This document shows positions 1-7,659 of a DNA stretch of 64,000 bases, in pieces. Source of the stretch: Flagellimonas pacifica (GTDB lineage Bacteria > Bacteroidota > Bacteroidia > Flavobacteriales > Flavobacteriaceae). The position numbers and the translations under genes were made by a program. The notes beneath the pieces are model-generated. The model ran no database searches. It had not been told where the DNA came from and was given only the letters and a program-made list of their open reading frames with translations. Location of the stretch: assembly GCF_900215465.1 (NCBI RefSeq), contig NZ_OBEH01000001.1, positions 1,240,001-1,304,000 of the forward strand, given 5' to 3'. Each line of letters starts with the position of its first letter. Position 1 is the first letter of the stretch.

Positions 1-2
1 AT

Positions 3-113
3 GGTAAGGTATTATGGTACATTGTTACTGTTAAATTGGATTTGGAAGCCCGTGGCGTCATTGAACGGATTCCAAAAACCAGCCCTCATCAGTTGCGTAT
101 GAAAGCGCACTAA
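3..113 (+). CDS. C-terminal end of an upstream gene, 5' truncated (DUF6958-like?)
   Basis: An open frame runs in from the left edge and stops at a TAA at 111-113, giving 36 codons. The visible tail reads like a winged-helix-type end, with the stretch VKLDLEARGVIERIPKTSP. This resembles the C-terminus of small DUF6958-type proteins as I remember them, but the fragment is too short to be sure. It is codirectional with the DUF4202 gene downstream. Confidence 0.45.
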   Translation, partial: GKVLWYIVTVKLDLEARGVIERIPKTSPHQLRMKAH

Positions 114-201
114 AAGTTGATAGAGGTTTTTCAAAATTCTAAAAAAGGGAAATCGCTTTGTGCAAAGAGCTTTTCTCAATAATTTTGAACAAACATTAGC
201 A

Positions 202-801
202 ATGGCCATATCCCAAAAACAAACGGACGCTTTTCAACTTTTTGATGCAGCCAATAGTGCGGACCCCAACTTGGAGTTTTATGGGGAACGAGAGTTTCCA
301 AAAGAATTGTTGTATGCCATTCGCATGACAGAAACTTTGCAAGAATATGAACCTGAAGCTTCAGAAGCTTTGCAATTAGCTGCAAGATGTCAACATATTT
401 GTAGATGGGAAATTCCTAGACAAGACTACGAGAGCAATAGAGCAGGGTATTTAAAGTGGCGGCAAGATTTAAAGAATTTCCATGCGCAAAAGGCTGAGGG
501 ACTTCTAAGACAAGCTGGATATGAACAGGATGTTCTTGACAAGGTCGAGTTTCTTCTTTTGAAAAAACAATTGAAGAAGAGTGAAGATACCCAAGCTTTG
601 GAAGATGTGGCGTGTTTGGTTTTTCTACAATATTATTTTGAGCCGTTCATCAAAAAACATGCTGAAGAAAAGGTGGTGGAAATTCTCCAAAAAACATGGA
701 GAAAGATGTCTTCCAAAGGGCAACAAAGGGCATTGGAGTTATCAATTTCAGAAAAAGGCATGGAATTAATCACTAAAGCAATTGCAGATGGAACGGAATG
801 A
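202..801 (+). CDS. DUF4202 domain-containing protein
   Basis: This protein of about 199 residues matches the DUF4202 family along its whole length. It has FQLFDAANSADPN near the N-terminus, the hallmark AARCQHICRWEIPR, then YLKWRQDLKNFHAEK-like and VCLVFLQYYFEPF-like blocks. The family has no established biochemical activity. The frame is open from a GTG at 160, but relatives begin just before the FDAAN block, so the ATG at 202 is preferred. The gene overlaps the precorrin-2 dehydrogenase gene by 14 bases, so the two are probably translated together. This fits a link with siroheme and sulfur assimilation, which is inference from context only. Confidence 0.85.
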   Translation: MAISQKQTDAFQLFDAANSADPNLEFYGEREFPKELLYAIRMTETLQEYEPEASEALQLAARCQHICRWEIPRQDYESNRAGYLKWRQDLKNFHAQKAEGLLRQAGYEQDVLDKVEFLLLKKQLKKSEDTQALEDVACLVFLQYYFEPFIKKHAEEKVVEILQKTWRKMSSKGQQRALELSISEKGMELITKAIADGTE

Positions 802-1369
802 GTTGTATCCAATTTTTCTTAAAGTATCCAATCTAAATATCTTAATTGTTGGAGGGGGTAATGTAGGTCTTGAAAAGCTTACCTTTTTGTTGAAATCAAG
901 CCCCAATGCCAACGTACAAATGATAGCCCCCAAATTTTTGGAAGAAACACTACTGTTGGCAAAAAAACACAAGGTTGAAATTGTTAAAAAGGAATATGAT
1001 AAAAGTTTTCTCAATGGAAAACACATGGTGGTTGCCTGTACTGATAAGATTGAAGTAAATGAGCAGGTTTATCAAGATTGTCGAGAGCAAAGTATTTTGG
1101 TGAATGTTGCGGATAATCCACCCCTTTGTGATTTTTATATGGGTGGTATTGTGACCAAGGGCAATGTTAAGATTGCTATTTCCACTAATGGAAAATCACC
1201 AACAATAGCCAAGAGATTGCGGCAGTTTTTTGAAGATGTTATCCCTGAAAACATTGATGATTTGGTGAGAAATCTAAATACATATCGAAAAACGCTAAAA
1301 GGCGATTTTGATGAAAAGGTTGAAGCTTTGAATGAGTTTACCAAAAGTTTGGTGGACAAAAAAAAATAA
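788..1369 (+). CDS. Precorrin-2 dehydrogenase / siroheme synthase N-terminal-type protein
   Basis: This protein of about 193 residues has an N-terminal NAD-binding Rossmann motif (ILIVGGGNVGLEKL) followed by the family signature NVADNPPLCDFYMGGIV. Members oxidise precorrin-2 to sirohydrochlorin with NAD, and some also insert iron to make siroheme, the cofactor of sulfite and nitrite reductases. It corresponds to the CysG N-terminal or Met8 unit; no SAM methyltransferase domain is fused. The frame extends to an ATG at 782, but the ATG at 788 (MERNELYP) fits relatives better. It overlaps DUF4202, so the two form one operon. Whether it chelates iron cannot be judged from sequence alone. Confidence 0.9.
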   Translation: MERNELYPIFLKVSNLNILIVGGGNVGLEKLTFLLKSSPNANVQMIAPKFLEETLLLAKKHKVEIVKKEYDKSFLNGKHMVVACTDKIEVNEQVYQDCREQSILVNVADNPPLCDFYMGGIVTKGNVKIAISTNGKSPTIAKRLRQFFEDVIPENIDDLVRNLNTYRKTLKGDFDEKVEALNEFTKSLVDKKK

Positions 1370-1429
1370 TGCTTGAACAGCAAAACCTACTTATTGATAA
1401 TACGTTTGGGTTCTATTTAAATTATTGAA

Positions 1430-2182
1430 CTATAGGCGTTTCATGGCTTCCATAAGGTCATCTTTCTTTCTAGGGGAAAGGTTAACATGCATATCATTGC
1501 TCATGATAATATAACCTCCATCAGATTTTATGTATTTTTTTACCTCCTTTAAATTTATTAGATAGCTATTGTGTACCCGCATAAACTGTTGGTCGGCAAG
1601 CAGGTTTTCATACTCTTTAAGGTGCTTGCTCACCAAAAGTTTCTTTTTGTCTTTAAGAATAAAAGAGGTGTATGATCCACCCGCCTTACAAAGAACAATA
1701 TCTTCTATTGCAATAAATTCCATTCCCGCTGTGGTGGCCAGGCATATTTTTTCTTGTTTGTTGGATTCTCGGGATAAGCTTTGCATTAGATTATCAATCT
1801 GTTGCCGATATACATTAGTGTCCATCCTATTCCTGGCTTTTTCAACAGCTTGTTGTAGTTCATCAAGGTCAATTGGTTTTAGCAAGTAATCCAGAGAACT
1901 AAATTTTATAGCCTTTATGGCATATTTTTCAAATGCTGTTGTAAATATTATTTCAAAACTGGGCTCCTTAATTTGTTCTAAAATATCAAAACCCACTCCT
2001 GATTGTAGTTCTATATCCAGAAACACAACATCTGGACTGAAAACGGATAGCACTTTAATTGCTTCATTTACAGAACTTGCCATGGCGATGACTTTAACAT
2101 CACGGCAAAACTCTTCCAAAAGGGTTTTTAACGTTTCTCGGCTATGCTTTTCGTCTTCTACTATAACAACTTTTAAGGTCAT
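1430..2182 (-). CDS. LytTR-family response regulator (orphan)
   Basis: The 250-residue protein has an N-terminal receiver domain (about 1-120) with acidic pocket VVIVEDE and the phosphoacceptor Asp near residue 56 in VVFLDIELQ, followed by the Lys in LLKPID. A LytTR DNA-binding domain occupies about 146-250 (RVHNSYLINLKEV). This is the AlgR/AgrA/LytR class, which binds paired direct repeats. No kinase gene is adjacent: the upstream flank is a 1-kb gene-free gap and the downstream neighbour is convergent. Its partner must lie elsewhere. It is a different protein from the LytTR regulator at 33046. Confidence 0.92.
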   Translation of the reverse strand: MTLKVVIVEDEKHSRETLKTLLEEFCRDVKVIAMASSVNEAIKVLSVFSPDVVFLDIELQSGVGFDILEQIKEPSFEIIFTTAFEKYAIKAIKFSSLDYLLKPIDLDELQQAVEKARNRMDTNVYRQQIDNLMQSLSRESNKQEKICLATTAGMEFIAIEDIVLCKAGGSYTSFILKDKKKLLVSKHLKEYENLLADQQFMRVHNSYLINLKEVKKYIKSDGGYIIMSNDMHVNLSPRKKDDLMEAMKRL

Positions 2183-3141
2183 AAGGTTGGTTTAAGGTTT
2201 AATTACTTCTGGGTTGATAAATAAGTATTTTATATTTTTTTGACCTAGGTCTAGGCATATTTTAAAACGCGTCACCAAACATTGCTTTTTCTTACTTTTC
2301 ATAAAGGACAATACTATTTTTGGTTGCTGAAAGCAATTAAAGGAACTAAATTAAAGTTCTTATTTAATTTATGAATATTTTTTGTATTGCATTGCAATTG
2401 AAAACATTTTAACTGATACTTAAGAAGTACTTGTTTGAGTTGTTTTTTGATTTAGGAATAGTGTTCGTGTTATTTGTTTATCTGATGACTTTATTCCGTA
2501 TTTTCTATTAAACTAACATTGAGAATTCAACTTTATTATGCCAGCAATACATGTGCCATATTTTTGTTTCGTATACTATTGTGTATATATTCAAATGTCG
2601 CTGGGGGAAATTCATTGACCAGATGATTTATGGTCTGGAATTTTGAATTTGCAATTGATAAATAATACTGTATTGATAAAGGATTGTATCCTTTATCTTC
2701 ATAATGGGGGAAGATAATAAACAGCGGTTTTAAAAGATTACTTTCTCTGTTCCGCTGATAGATTTGTTTAATGAAAAACTCACCACATTCTTTCCTTCCA
2801 TGCTTTTGCGCAGCATAACCCCATACCAGCTATAAACAGAAAGAAAATACTAGCGGTGAGTTTGTTGTTTGTGAAACGTAATTTTATTTCTAAAGGAATC
2901 TAATGTCCGAGGGGTTTTAATTATTAACACATAATATTAAGATTCCTAAATTAAGTTCACATCATTTCTCTTAAACCACATGTAAAACTACTTGGATTGA
3001 TCTTTGGTTTTATGGCTAATTTGATGTACCTCCGATATGAATTGATAAATTACTTATGTGAATAGATAGAATATATTCTTATATGCTTAAGAATGGATTT
3101 GTATCTGATTGTTGAGTGTTGAACAAATTCTTTATTGATGC
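2183..3141. other. Gene-poor gap of about 1 kb with isolated dyads
   Basis: I see no convincing gene between the orphan LytTR gene and the terminator of the next gene. The gap holds a perfect palindrome at 2675-2697. On the minus strand near 2780-2890 a short open frame looks like a signal sequence (LTASIFFLFIAGMGLCCAKA) but lacks a start codon and stops soon after. This may be the remains of a lost secreted-protein gene. Confidence 0.5.
2675..2697. repeat. Perfect 10-bp inverted repeat with 3-nt spacer
   Basis: GATAAAGGAT at 2675-2684 and ATCCTTTATC at 2688-2697 are exact reverse complements separated by TGT. No T-run follows on either strand, so it is not a standard terminator. It could be a protein-binding palindrome or an RNA hairpin in an otherwise empty region. 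Confidence 0.6.
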
Positions 3142-3182
3142 AAAAAAGTAAAGTGAGATTCTATATGGAGAACCTCACTTTA
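3142..3182 (-). terminator. Intrinsic terminator for the 3208-3882 gene
   Basis: TAAAGTGAG at 3149-3157 pairs with CTCACTTTA at 3174-3182. The stem continues inside with TTCT/AGAA after one mismatch. Read on the minus strand, the hairpin is followed by ACTTTTTTG, a proper U-run. It lies about 26 bases past the stop codon of the hypothetical gene. Confidence 0.8.
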
Positions 3183-3207
3183 ACAGGAATACACGAACAC
3201 TAAATTT

Positions 3208-3882
3208 TTAGCCAGTTGAACACAATTCATGGTTCATTTTGTTTGTGGCAGCTAATTTGTATGAAGAACTACGCATCTGCTTCCCAGGTTTAGGAGCCTT
3301 TATATGACCTTTGAAATCTATTGAGGCAATATTGCTGAAATACCCAAGAATGTCCTCATAATCTTCTATGTTTACTTTTGCTTTTCTTAGTGCCTTGTAT
3401 ATAGATGATTTGTCTGTTATTGTGTTCCAATCGCCATACAATCTTTTGTCTTTTGATTTTATAATTAGGATCTTCAACTTGTTCAGATGCCAAGAGGGCA
3501 CATAAAAATTTGAAACCTGATCCGCCAGAGACTTGAAGGTTACATATACCTTGCCTGTGTTCTTATATACATTTGCTGAATATCCCAATGAGGAATTGTC
3601 CAAAGGGAGTTTTAAGCATGAATCATCAGATTCTAGATAGAAAAGAATAGGATTGTTAAGCAGTACTTCTTCAGTGATTTCTGGAACATCCAATGAAAAT
3701 GACCAACCTGGCAATTGATTGCTTAAATCAAAAGATAGTAACTCAACTGTGTTGGAAGCTAAAAGGGGTGAGTTTTTTTTGCTGGCCTCTATTGTTAGAT
3801 GCGACTTGTTCAAAAGATAAATGGGATATCCCATAATAACAGATGCGCATATCAGTGTCCAAATAATGATTAGCAAGTGCAT
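3208..3882 (-). CDS. Hypothetical membrane-anchored protein
   Basis: I do not recognise this 224-residue protein. It begins with a hydrophobic stretch (LLIIIWTLICASVIMGYPIY) that should act as a signal anchor or uncleaved signal peptide. The rest is a mixed, moderately basic soluble region with a serine- and lysine-rich C-terminus (about 195-215). It ends in front of a clear intrinsic terminator and is not linked to a recognisable operon. The neighbouring minus-strand gene (4098-4571) is also unknown. It may be lineage-specific. Confidence 0.65.
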   Translation of the reverse strand: MHLLIIIWTLICASVIMGYPIYLLNKSHLTIEASKKNSPLLASNTVELLSFDLSNQLPGWSFSLDVPEITEEVLLNNPILFYLESDDSCLKLPLDNSSLGYSANVYKNTGKVYVTFKSLADQVSNFYVPSWHLNKLKILIIKSKDKRLYGDWNTITDKSSIYKALRKAKVNIEDYEDILGYFSNIASIDFKGHIKAPKPGKQMRSSSYKLAATNKMNHELCSTG

Positions 3883-4097
3883 AAATATTTTTTTTAGGTT
3901 AAAAATTTGGGAATATTTTAATGTACATGTCTAAATAACAACTTTTTAAAGAGTTAGAAACCGTTGAATTTATAAATGCCCCCTCTTATTTGATGAATAT
4001 GATATTGTCGATGAAATACATTTTTTTCGGACGAAATACATTTTAGGGGGAATTTTGATAGTATTTGGCTTATAAATACATATGATTAATTATGAGA

Positions 4098-4571
4098 TTA
4101 GGAATTAATCTCCTTTATTCCATCCAAATGCTCCAATTGTCCAATCACGCCCATTACATCATAATTGGCAATCTTTCTTGTACTGTAATTTCTCTTGATA
4201 TGATTTACGTAAGAATGGATTTCCAGGGTGTAATAATTTTCAAGCTCAAAAATGCTTTCTTCATTTGATTCTATTTTTTCTTTTACTTCCCTTTTGCCAT
4301 AAGACCTTGCGTGGTATACAATTTTATAATTGTTATTTTCACTGTCCATCCACTCAATGGTTACTTCAATAAAGTCATCCATTCTTTCCCGTAATCTATA
4401 TGTGGCTTGTTTGGGAATATTTCCAAATTCATATTCTGATTTTACCAGATTCAAAATCCATTTTTCAAGAAAGCTATCTTTCATGTCTATTAATTTAGGT
4501 GTCCTAGTTTGAGCCCATTTTGGGCTATATTGTTTTGATTTTATTCTTTTGAGGATGATTGGGATTCCCAA
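4098..4571 (-). CDS. Hypothetical protein
   Basis: This is an unrecognised 157-residue protein without signal peptide or membrane segment. It is rich in charged residues and aromatics, with alternating strand-like stretches in the middle (DFIEVTIEWMDSENNNYKI). An internal ATG near 4485 (MKDSFLEKW) could be the true start, because the first 29 residues are basic and poorly structured. It is 215 bases upstream of the other hypothetical gene on the same strand and may share its transcript. No function can be proposed. Confidence 0.55.
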   Translation of the reverse strand: MGIPIILKRIKSKQYSPKWAQTRTPKLIDMKDSFLEKWILNLVKSEYEFGNIPKQATYRLRERMDDFIEVTIEWMDSENNNYKIVYHARSYGKREVKEKIESNEESIFELENYYTLEIHSYVNHIKRNYSTRKIANYDVMGVIGQLEHLDGIKEINS

Positions 4572-4674
4572 AATTTTAGACGACCTAAAGGGTTGGTTGT
4601 CTTAGATCGTTCTATGGAGATGGATTAATTTGACCCCAAAGGGCATGGGAATAATCAGTTGGTGAGGTTGAAAT

Positions 4675-4710
4675 ATGTTATCAAGGGCGGGTTAGGGTTT
4701 TTGATAACAT
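4675..4710. repeat. 10-bp inverted repeat downstream of the hydrolase gene
   Basis: ATGTTATCAA at 4675-4684 and TTGATAACAT at 4701-4710 are exact reverse complements around a G-rich 16-base loop. It lies 40 bases beyond the stop of the minus-strand hydrolase gene at 4750. No U-run follows, so it may be a 3'-end stabilising hairpin or a weak terminator. Confidence 0.5.
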
Positions 4711-4749
4711 TGCGTTGATCCATACTCCAGTTTGTGCATAAATCTAATA

Positions 4750-5763
4750 TCAGTTCATGCTAAACAGTTGTTTAAACCAATCTATGGTATTTTTGCGGGC
4801 AAGAGCACTCTGTTCAACTTCATCAGTGTCAAAACTATGCCCAACACCTTCATAAAGATTTAGTTCTACGGGATTTTCTTTTTTAATGAGTAAATCAACC
4901 ATGCAGAGCGCATTTTCAGCGAGGTAGCCTTCAGCGGCTATCTGAAATAACATTGGAGCATATACTTTATAGATATTATTGGTCATGGCATCTTCATCAC
5001 AGGGATTTCCTCCCCAGTATCCGCGACCTACAACACCGCCATAATAAAACACCCCTCCTTTAAAACCTCCATTTGAAGGAAGCTCAGGTGGGGGTCTTAC
5101 TCCATCAGTTGAACTATATTCCTTTCCATCGTACTTTTGAGTCCATTCCCAATTGGATGGAGTAGATTCGGAATCATAAAGTGTTGCGGCAACCGCACCA
5201 GCACCATCTGAAAAACCAAGGATGCCAATATCTTTTGGTTTAACAATTTTACTGCCATCATCAAATGTAAGATTCCTTAAAAAAGTAAGAGCGGCATTGG
5301 CATATCTTGGGCGTACAAACTGGGTACTGATTTTAAAAATATTTGGGGGATTGTCCCAGTTTCCAGATCTGGTAACAGCACCCGAAGGGGTGTAGCTATC
5401 TACAAAAGCGCCAACCATACAGTTTTTGCTAAGTAGATCTTTCCACTCATTAAATTGACTGGACATAATTCCACCTGCCGGATTATCATCTTTCCACATG
5501 CCGCCTGACCCGTGCATGACTACAACGGCTGCATAATCTTTTTGGTTGCACCCATCTGGAATGGATAAATAAATGGGAAGGGATGCGTTGTCAACTAAAA
5601 CATAAATAATTGTATCAGCACTACTTGCTGATAAACTAGCTCCTTTTTCAGGGGAATTAAGTAAAAATCCATTGTCATCATTTCCACAAGAAGAGGAAGA
5701 AACAAGAACAATCAAAAGCATAAGTAGGTTGAAAGCTTTTAGTGTGTTTGGGTAAAATTTCAT
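4750..5763 (-). CDS. Dienelactone hydrolase-like alpha/beta-hydrolase lipoprotein
   Basis: The 337-residue protein starts with a lipoprotein signal peptide ending in SSSSC (lipidated Cys about 26). The mature part is an alpha/beta-hydrolase: an oxyanion-type HGSGGMW motif at about 84-90, a nucleophile elbow GFSDGAGA with Ser about 185, and a late His about 309 in GVGHSFDTD. This layout matches dienelactone hydrolase relatives, although the nucleophile is Ser rather than the Cys of classical DLH. The substrate is unknown; an ester or peptide-like bond acted on at the cell surface is likely. The gene directly follows the PorP/SprF gene (18 bases), so the two are probably cotranscribed. Confidence 0.8.
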   Translation of the reverse strand: MKFYPNTLKAFNLLMLLIVLVSSSSCGNDDNGFLLNSPEKGASLSASSADTIIYVLVDNASLPIYLSIPDGCNQKDYAAVVVMHGSGGMWKDDNPAGGIMSSQFNEWKDLLSKNCMVGAFVDSYTPSGAVTRSGNWDNPPNIFKISTQFVRPRYANAALTFLRNLTFDDGSKIVKPKDIGILGFSDGAGAVAATLYDSESTPSNWEWTQKYDGKEYSSTDGVRPPPELPSNGGFKGGVFYYGGVVGRGYWGGNPCDEDAMTNNIYKVYAPMLFQIAAEGYLAENALCMVDLLIKKENPVELNLYEGVGHSFDTDEVEQSALARKNTIDWFKQLFSMN

Positions 5764-5781
5764 AATTAATAGTATTTGTTT

Positions 5782-6723
5782 TTAATAAGTACATGTACAA
5801 TTGGAAATACCTTGAAAAAGGTCAATTCCTAAGGTAATAACATGGGTTCCGGAGGAGTAACCCAGTATTTCGTTCATAATAACTTGATAAGAGTATCCAA
5901 AATAGAAATCTCCTTTCTTAAGCCCAATGATGGGGGCTACATAAAGCGGACTTCCAAATTGATCATTTAAGATTCTGTATGTGAAACCCGCATAGTAGTA
6001 ATCCAAAAAATCATACCACCTGAATTTAATGTTGGCATCTGTAATGGAGCGGCCATCACTTTCAAAATATTGAAAGAAAATGGAGGGTTCCAACTCAAAG
6101 ACGGACCTTGGCCCTTTTCGATATTTATATCCAGTATAGAAGTAAAAATTGCGTAATGTGTTGGGTTCAAAAATGGGGTTAAATCTTTTGATGTCTTTAT
6201 TTAGAATATTGGAAACATTTAGACTAAAGTAAAAACCGTCATTGCGGTATAGAGCTCCAACCTCAAAGTTAGGATTGTTAGAAGCTCGGTCGTTCACAAC
6301 AGCTTGGTCATTGTTATCGATAAAATTTTCAGTATCTATCCGAAACTGATTCATGCTAAAACTTAGTGCAAATGAAAAGTAATTATCATCATATTTGTTT
6401 ATGGTCAAATGATGGGCAAAAGAAACTTTTCCACCTCGTTGTTTGGTTTCACCATTAGAATCATTGTACAGCACCATGCCAATACCAGACCTATTACCTA
6501 ATCGAACATCGGCAGACAAAGATTGAGTGTCCGGAGCATCTTGTATTCCAACCCATTGTGTAAGCCCGTTCATTCTTACCTTTACGTAATTGCCTATTCC
6601 TGCATAGGAAGGGGACATTAAGAAAGGATTGTCTGAGAGGTACTGTGAGAGCTGGGGAATAGTTAACTCTTGTCCTTTAACGACAAAACTCATCAATAAG
6701 AAAAAGAATATTTTAGTATTCAT
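5782..6723 (-). CDS. PorP/SprF family outer-membrane protein
   Basis: The 313-residue protein carries a short signal peptide and the usual PorP/SprF features: QLSQYLSDNPFLMSPSYAGIGNYVKVRMNGLTQW-type N-terminus (MSPSYAG, then the RMN..TQW block), a beta-barrel pattern of alternating residues, and an aromatic C-terminal half. PorP/SprF proteins are type IX secretion-associated barrels that help export or anchor surface proteins such as gliding adhesins. Normally the partner is a large T9SS cargo gene next door. Here none is present; the downstream gene is a hydrolase lipoprotein. It is therefore a standalone paralogue of uncertain cargo. Confidence 0.88.
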   Translation of the reverse strand: MNTKIFFFLLMSFVVKGQELTIPQLSQYLSDNPFLMSPSYAGIGNYVKVRMNGLTQWVGIQDAPDTQSLSADVRLGNRSGIGMVLYNDSNGETKQRGGKVSFAHHLTINKYDDNYFSFALSFSMNQFRIDTENFIDNNDQAVVNDRASNNPNFEVGALYRNDGFYFSLNVSNILNKDIKRFNPIFEPNTLRNFYFYTGYKYRKGPRSVFELEPSIFFQYFESDGRSITDANIKFRWYDFLDYYYAGFTYRILNDQFGSPLYVAPIIGLKKGDFYFGYSYQVIMNEILGYSSGTHVITLGIDLFQGISNCTCTY

Positions 6724-7253
6724 TCATTGTTTTTTATAAAGCATGAAATACCCAACGAACTCTTGCTTATTTGTATCACTTTTTCATTGTCGTTGGCAGA
6801 AAAAAGCTTGAAATCTCAATGTTGAAGAATCTCAAGACTATTTTTTCATAGGTTTCAAGTCTTTGGTATTCATTGTTTTGACAGTTTGGGTTTCACTGAA
6901 AAACAGATTTCTAAGTATAAAAGAACTTACTTAAAGTTGAAGTAAGGGGATGGAATTAACCAATGGGGGCTTCCAATTGATGAAAAGCCCAAATGGATAT
7001 ATATGGAAATATTTGGCTTTATAATCACACGATATTTTTGTGATATTTTGGCCTGGATGTATAAAGAAAAAGATTACAAATTAGGTTTTGTGCATTTGTA
7101 TCAAAAAGCAATGGTTAAATTGGTTTTGAACTATGGCGCTTGGTAATCATTTGAACAACAATGTTTTTAATGGAATTGCTGGTAAGCTTACAGATTGTAT
7201 TTATGCCTCATTTTTAATGATTTAAATTGAGGATTAAACATTGGAACACAAAA
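6724..7253. other. Gene-free gap upstream of the PorP/SprF gene
   Basis: About 530 bases with no supportable gene on either strand. It holds the promoter side of the minus-strand PorP/SprF unit, but I could not pick a convincing TAnnTTTG element. It ends at the terminator at 7254-7279. Confidence 0.5.
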
Positions 7254-7279
7254 AAAGAGTCACTGGGAAATGACTCTTT
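7251..7279 (-). terminator. Intrinsic terminator at the end of the N-glycan PUL
   Basis: AAAGAGTCA at 7254-7262 pairs exactly with TGACTCTTT at 7271-7279, with an 8-base loop. On the minus strand the stem runs into TTTTTTTGTG. It is the first strong terminator after the CRTAC1 gene, about 380 bases past its stop, so the transcript may carry a long 3' region. Confidence 0.8.
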
Positions 7280-7337
7280 AAAGCATACTTAGGTTAAATT
7301 AATGGGGGTTCTAATATCTTCTTGTCATCCATTACAA

Positions 7338-7364
7338 CCAAGGAATTATTTAAAAATTCCTTGG
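7338..7364. repeat. 10-bp inverted repeat in the 3' region of the PUL
   Basis: CCAAGGAATT at 7338-7347 and AATTCCTTGG at 7355-7364 form a perfect stem with a 7-base AT loop. No U-run follows. It sits between the CRTAC1 stop and the terminator at 7251-7279. Confidence 0.55.
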
Positions 7365-7431
7365 CGTAACAGAAACCTCAACTAAACTAAACACTTTTAT
7401 GACCAACAGCCTAAAGTGAATTGCTATATAG

Positions 7432-7470
7432 ACATTAGGATAATTTTGAATTGAACCCATATCCTAATGT
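7432..7470. repeat. 11-bp inverted repeat in the 3' region of the PUL
   Basis: ACATTAGGATA at 7432-7442 and TATCCTAATGT at 7460-7470 are exact reverse complements with a 17-base spacer. It is the second of three dyads within about 220 bases after the PUL. It may be a structured 3' UTR or part of a small RNA. Confidence 0.55.
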
Positions 7471-7659
7471 GCGATACAAACATAGTATACATATACATAT
7501 TTGTGGCCCCTTAGCTTATGGATGGCCGTCCTCATTTTACGGATTGGTCATATGAATTAGTGGTTCGGTAAAAGTGTAACTTTTAGAATAAGTATTTTTG
7601 TGGAATTGCTCGGTTGGTAGTTTGGAGCAATTTTGAGCTTTTAGAAACCGGAACTGAAC

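Noticed and set aside
1370..1429. Terminator in the convergent gap between the precorrin-2 dehydrogenase and LytTR genes
   Set aside because: No stem of useful length could be found in these 60 bases.
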